Positions 60,530 through 64,000 of a stretch of DNA of 64,000 nt are shown here, piece by piece (position 1 is the stretch's first letter; each line of letters starts with the position of its first letter). Below the pieces are notes generated by a model, which made no database searches, was not told the origin of the DNA, and saw only the letters and a list, made by a program, of their open reading frames with translations. The translations under genes were made by a program, and so were the position numbers. Source of the stretch: Sutcliffiella deserti (GTDB lineage Bacteria; Bacillota; Bacilli; Bacillales; Bacillaceae_I); the NCBI RefSeq assembly GCF_020037475.1, contig NZ_JAIQDB010000002.1, forward strand, positions 1 through 64,000, read 5' to 3'.

Positions 60530-62158
60530 GTGAGCGATGAAAAGAGTTTAGAAGAACAGAAGAAAGAAGCCGCGGCCAAAGCGAAAGCGGCAGCGCTGGC
60601 AAAATTAAAAGCAAAACAAGAAGCAACTGGTGAAGCGAGCGGTAACATAGAGAATCAGGACCAAGACCTTGCTAAGAAAAAAGCAGCGGCGGCAGCAAAA
60701 GCCAAAGCAGCAGCACTAGCCAAGCAAAAGGCAATAGAACAAGAAGCGTCAAGTACCCCAGAACCTAGCGGAGAAGAAGATGAAGCCAAGGAACTAGCCA
60801 AGAAAAAGGCAGCGGCGGCAGCAAAAGCCAAAGCAGCAGCACTTGCCAAGCAAAAGGCAAAAGAACAAGAAGCGTCAAGTACCCCAGAACCAAGCGGAGA
60901 AGAAGATGAAGCCAAGGAACTAGCCAAGAAAAAGGCAGCGGCGGCAGCAAAAGCCAAAGCAGCAGCACTAGCCAAGCAAAAGGCAATAGAACAAGAAGCG
61001 TCAAGTACCCCAGAACCAAGCGGAGAAGACGATGAAGCCAAGGAACTAGCCAAGAAAAAGGCAGCGGCGGCAGCAAAAGCCAAAGCAGCAGCACTGGCAA
61101 AACAAAAGGCGAAGGAACAAGAAGCGTCAAGTACCTCGGAACCAATCGGAGAAGAAGACGAAGCCAAGGAACTTGCCAAGAAAAAAGCAGCGGCAGCAGC
61201 CAAAGCAAAGGCAGCTGCACTAGCTAAACAAAAGGCAAAGCAACAACAAGAGGAAGCCTCGGAAGCTCCGGAAGCAAGTGAGACTACCGGGGAAGACCTT
61301 GAACTAGCAAAGCAGAAAGCAGCGGCAGTTGCAAAAGCGAAGGCCGCAGCAGCGGCAAAGGCAAAAGCAGCAGCTCTCTCAAAGCAAAAAGCCAAAGGGG
61401 AAGATCAAGAATCCTCCACCGCTGGAGACGACAAAGCCAAAGCTATCGCAGCAGCGAAAGCGAAAGCGGCAGCAGCCGCAAAGGCAAAGGCGGCAGCACA
61501 GGCGAAACAGAATCGTGACAACGGAGACGAGCCGGCAGGGGACGATGAACTGGCCAAAGCAAAAGCCAAGGCAGTAGCAGTCGCCAAAGCGAAAGCAGCA
61601 GCTGCAGCGAAAGCCAAATCAGCGGCTGCAACAAAAGCAGGCGGAGCGGATGCAACGGAAGACACGCCAAAAGAGCCGTCACCTAACCAAAAGTACTTAG
61701 ATAAATATATAAAAGTTATCAACGACAACCTTGGCGAGGATATCCTAGAAGACGCTTATATTAATACGCTCTCCAAAGATGTACCGACACTTGTTGCGAA
61801 ACCTGAGACTTATTTTAAAATAGCAGAATTTCTGCGCTACAATGAGCAGTTAACATTTGAATATTTATCTGAAATGCACGGATCCGATTTTGAAACGCAT
61901 ATGGAGATTTATAACCATTTTTACTCTTATAAAAATAGTCAGTCCGTGGCGTTGAAGGTAAAGATAGATCGTGACAAACCTGTCATTCCATCCCTGCAGC
62001 CATTGTGGGAAGGGGCAAACTGGCCGGAGCGTGAGACCTTTGATTTACTAGGGATTCAGTTCGTAGGGCATCCCAACTTAACACGAATCATGCTGCCGGA
62101 TGATTGGGTTGGCCATCCGCTGCGCAAAGATTATGAGCCGTACGATGTGGAGGTGTAG
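60530..62158 (+). CDS. nuoC: NADH-quinone oxidoreductase subunit C with long Ala/Lys repeat extension
   Basis: A 542-residue protein in which only the last 155 residues or so (from NQKYLDKYIKVINDNLGED) form the 30-kDa complex I subunit, with the WPERETFDLLGIQFVGHPNL signature. The first about 385 residues are low-complexity Ala/Lys/Glu helix: five near-identical 42-residue repeats (LAKKKAAAAAKAKAAALAKQ... then an acidic EASSTPEPSGEEDEAKE linker; 126-bp tandem DNA repeats from about 60,669) followed by looser repeats. GTG 60530 follows AGCAGGTGAT. Bacillus NuoC proteins often have such extensions; this one is large. Role unknown. Confidence 0.92.
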   Translation: MSDEKSLEEQKKEAAAKAKAAALAKLKAKQEATGEASGNIENQDQDLAKKKAAAAAKAKAAALAKQKAIEQEASSTPEPSGEEDEAKELAKKKAAAAAKAKAAALAKQKAKEQEASSTPEPSGEEDEAKELAKKKAAAAAKAKAAALAKQKAIEQEASSTPEPSGEDDEAKELAKKKAAAAAKAKAAALAKQKAKEQEASSTSEPIGEEDEAKELAKKKAAAAAKAKAAALAKQKAKQQQEEASEAPEASETTGEDLELAKQKAAAVAKAKAAAAAKAKAAALSKQKAKGEDQESSTAGDDKAKAIAAAKAKAAAAAKAKAAAQAKQNRDNGDEPAGDDELAKAKAKAVAVAKAKAAAAAKAKSAAATKAGGADATEDTPKEPSPNQKYLDKYIKVINDNLGEDILEDAYINTLSKDVPTLVAKPETYFKIAEFLRYNEQLTFEYLSEMHGSDFETHMEIYNHFYSYKNSQSVALKVKIDRDKPVIPSLQPLWEGANWPERETFDLLGIQFVGHPNLTRIMLPDDWVGHPLRKDYEPYDVEV

Positions 62159-62161
62159 CAG

Positions 62162-63262
62162 ATGATTCGCACGGAGGAAATGCTTTTAAATGTAGGACCA
62201 CAGCATCCAAGTACACATGGAGTGTTCCGTCTTGTTATTAAAATAGACGGAGAAATTATTAAAGAAGCTACACCTGTAGTCGGCTATCTGCATCGCGGAA
62301 CGGAGAAACTGGCGGAGGACCTTCAATATACACAGATTATCCCGTATACGGACCGGATGGATTATTTGTCAGCGATGACGAATAACTATGTGCTCTGTCA
62401 TGCAGTAGAAACGATGATGGGACTAGAGATTCCTGAACGCGCCGAGTACCTGCGAGTGCTAGCGATGGAGCTTGGTCGAGTGGCAAGTCACCTTGTCTGG
62501 TACGGTACATACCTTCTTGATATTGGTGCGGTTAGTCCATTCCTTTATGCGTTCCGTGAGCGCGAAATGATTATTAATCTACTAAATGAGCTTTCAGGTG
62601 CCCGATTGACCTTCAACTACATGCGTGTTGGGGGCGTAAAGTGGGATGCTCCGGAAGGCTGGATTGAAAAGGTAGAAGAATTTGTTCCGTATATGAGGGA
62701 GCAACTGAAAGGCTACCATGATCTTGTAACTGGAAACGAAATCTTTATGAGTCGTGTCAAAGGGGTAGGCCGTTATACAAAAGAGGATGCCTTGGCATAT
62801 TCCTTAAGTGGGGCGAACCTCCGCTGTACAGGGGTAAAATGGGATCTTCGAAAAGATGAGCCATACTCGATCTATGACCGTTTTGATTTTGATGTACCAA
62901 CAAGGGAAGGCGGAGACGCATGGGCCCGTTATCACTGTCGCATGGAGGAAATTGAAGAGTCCTTAAAGATAATTGAACAAGCAGTCGCTCAATTTCCGGA
63001 AGAAGGCCCGATTATGGCAAAAGTTCCGCGAATCATTAAAGCTCCTAAAGGGGAAGCGTACGTGCGCATCGAATCTCCTCGTGGCGAAATCGGCTGTTAT
63101 ATTGCAAGTGATGGCAAAAAAGAACCGTATCGCTTAAAGTTCCGCCGTCCATCCTTTTACAATCTGCAAATTCTGCCGAAGCTGCTTGAAGGAGAAAACA
63201 TGGCAAACCTGATTACCATTTTAGGCGCAATCGACATTGTCCTAGGGGAGGTTGATGGCTAA
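62162..63262 (+). CDS. nuoD: NADH-quinone oxidoreductase subunit D
   Basis: A 366-residue 49-kDa-type subunit, related to the large subunit of NiFe hydrogenases, forming the quinone site with nuoB. GPQHPSTHGVFRL and GYLHRGTEKLAE at the N-terminus and DIVLGEVDG at the C-terminus are typical. Starts 3 nt after the nuoC stop and overlaps nuoH in TAATG, so translation is probably coupled. Confidence 0.96.
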   Translation: MIRTEEMLLNVGPQHPSTHGVFRLVIKIDGEIIKEATPVVGYLHRGTEKLAEDLQYTQIIPYTDRMDYLSAMTNNYVLCHAVETMMGLEIPERAEYLRVLAMELGRVASHLVWYGTYLLDIGAVSPFLYAFREREMIINLLNELSGARLTFNYMRVGGVKWDAPEGWIEKVEEFVPYMREQLKGYHDLVTGNEIFMSRVKGVGRYTKEDALAYSLSGANLRCTGVKWDLRKDEPYSIYDRFDFDVPTREGGDAWARYHCRMEEIEESLKIIEQAVAQFPEEGPIMAKVPRIIKAPKGEAYVRIESPRGEIGCYIASDGKKEPYRLKFRRPSFYNLQILPKLLEGENMANLITILGAIDIVLGEVDG

Positions 63263-64000
63263 TGATTCAAGATTTATTACATTCCGCACCATCCTGGACG
63301 AACTTTTTCATCTACTTTGGCCTCGCCACCGCCCTGCTATTGGCGGTTTTGGGCTTTGTTACATATGGTATTCTTGCAGAGCGTAAAGTTATGGGATTTA
63401 TGCAAGGACGAATGGGACCTAATCAGGTTGGAGGATCATGGGGCCTTTTGCAAACAGTAGCGGATGTGTTGAAGCTATTGCTAAAAGAAGACACCATTCC
63501 CAAAGACGCCGATCGTCCATTATTTATCCTTGCACCAGTTATTGCTTTTACACCGGCATTTCTGGTACTTGCCGCCATACCTTTTACAGAGCATTTTCAA
63601 TTTGCCGATATCGGGGTTGGCTTGCTGTACTATATTGCCATCTCTGGAATAACAACAGTTGGAGTCGTAGCTGCAGGCTGGGCTTCCAATAACAAATACT
63701 CGCTGCTTGGCGGAATGCGTGCAGCGGCACAGATGATTTCCTATGAAGTACCGCTAGTTATGTCAGTCATTGGGGTGGTTCTGCTTGCAGGAAGCTTAAA
63801 TCTCAATGAGATTATTGCCACACAAGGGGAAACCATGTGGTTCATTTTGCTTCAACCAGTTGGATTCATTATTTTTATCATTGCATCAGTTGCAGAATTA
63901 AACAGAACACCATTTGACCTTCCAGAAGCAGAGTCCGAGCTTGTTGCAGGATACCATGTCGAATACTCCGGCTTTCGCTGGGCATTCTTCATGCTCGCCG
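63262..64000 (+). CDS. nuoH: NADH-quinone oxidoreductase subunit H (truncated by window edge)
   Basis: The first 246 codons of the NuoH membrane subunit. Signatures ERKVMGFMQGRMGPNQVG, AADVLK-like VADVLKLLLKED and ELNRTPFDLPEAESELVAGY (quinone-pocket loop) are present, and the frame is open to the last base. ATG 63262 overlaps the nuoD stop by one base. The rest of the operon (nuoI onwards) should lie beyond the window. Confidence 0.95.
   Translation, partial: MIQDLLHSAPSWTNFFIYFGLATALLLAVLGFVTYGILAERKVMGFMQGRMGPNQVGGSWGLLQTVADVLKLLLKEDTIPKDADRPLFILAPVIAFTPAFLVLAAIPFTEHFQFADIGVGLLYYIAISGITTVGVVAAGWASNNKYSLLGGMRAAAQMISYEVPLVMSVIGVVLLAGSLNLNEIIATQGETMWFILLQPVGFIIFIIASVAELNRTPFDLPEAESELVAGYHVEYSGFRWAFFMLA

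Noticed and set aside
60655..61395. A 246-residue Ala/Phe-rich minus-strand frame inside nuoC
   Set aside because: It is the antisense of the GCN/AAR-rich repeat, which lacks stops in that frame; no ribosome site.

Overview
The window is chromosomal DNA of an endospore-forming Bacillus-type Firmicute (Bacillaceae). Gene order rpoE-pyrG-ywjG-spo0F-fbaA-ywjH-murAB-glpX-rho-rpmE-tdk ... prfA-prmC-spoIIR-ywlB-ywlC-mntP-ywlE-rpiB-ywlG-glyA-upp-atp matches the oriC-left segment of Bacillus subtilis almost gene for gene. Sporulation genes (spo0F, spoIIR), strong Shine-Dalgarno sites, frequent TTG/GTG starts and a BceRSAB module agree. A lineage near Sutcliffiella or a similar Bacillus is a guess; the species cannot be fixed by reading.

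Layout. 0.2-8.7 kb: an acyl-CoA catabolic cluster (thiolase, hydroxyacyl-CoA dehydrogenase, two acyl-CoA dehydrogenases, TetR regulator, B12-dependent fused isobutyryl-CoA mutase IcmF), with a TetR-type operator and a cre site ahead of it. 8.9-21.8 kb: RNA polymerase delta, CTP synthase with its attenuator, the Spo0F phosphorelay protein, central carbon genes, MurAB, Rho, a type-B L31 and thymidine kinase. 21.9-23.4 kb: three small accessory genes. 23.6-36.6 kb: release factor 1 and its methylase, SpoIIR, a DnaA-box cluster before ywlC, MntP, YwlE, a chemoreceptor, RpiB, YwlG, GlyA and Upp. 36.7-38.5 kb: a 34-copy 53-bp tandem array. 38.6-40.9 kb: a secreted subtilase inserted between upp and the ATP synthase operon. 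41.2-48.7 kb: atpZIBEFHAGDC. 48.8-53.6 kb: AT-rich accessory genes, mostly small membrane proteins. 53.7-59.3 kb: bceRSAB and corA on the minus strand. 59.6 kb to the end: a complex I-like nuoABCDH operon that runs off the edge, with a huge Ala/Lys repeat extension on NuoC.

The non-coding DNA carries the most unusual material: the 53-bp array in an exact register with a higher-order dimer structure; a separate nine-copy array of ATCTAAC boxes spaced about 21 bp after pyrG; a dispersed MITE-like GC-rich repeat with terminal inverted repeats; and several hairpins inside the atp operon. No tRNA, rRNA, CRISPR array, transposase or phage gene was seen.
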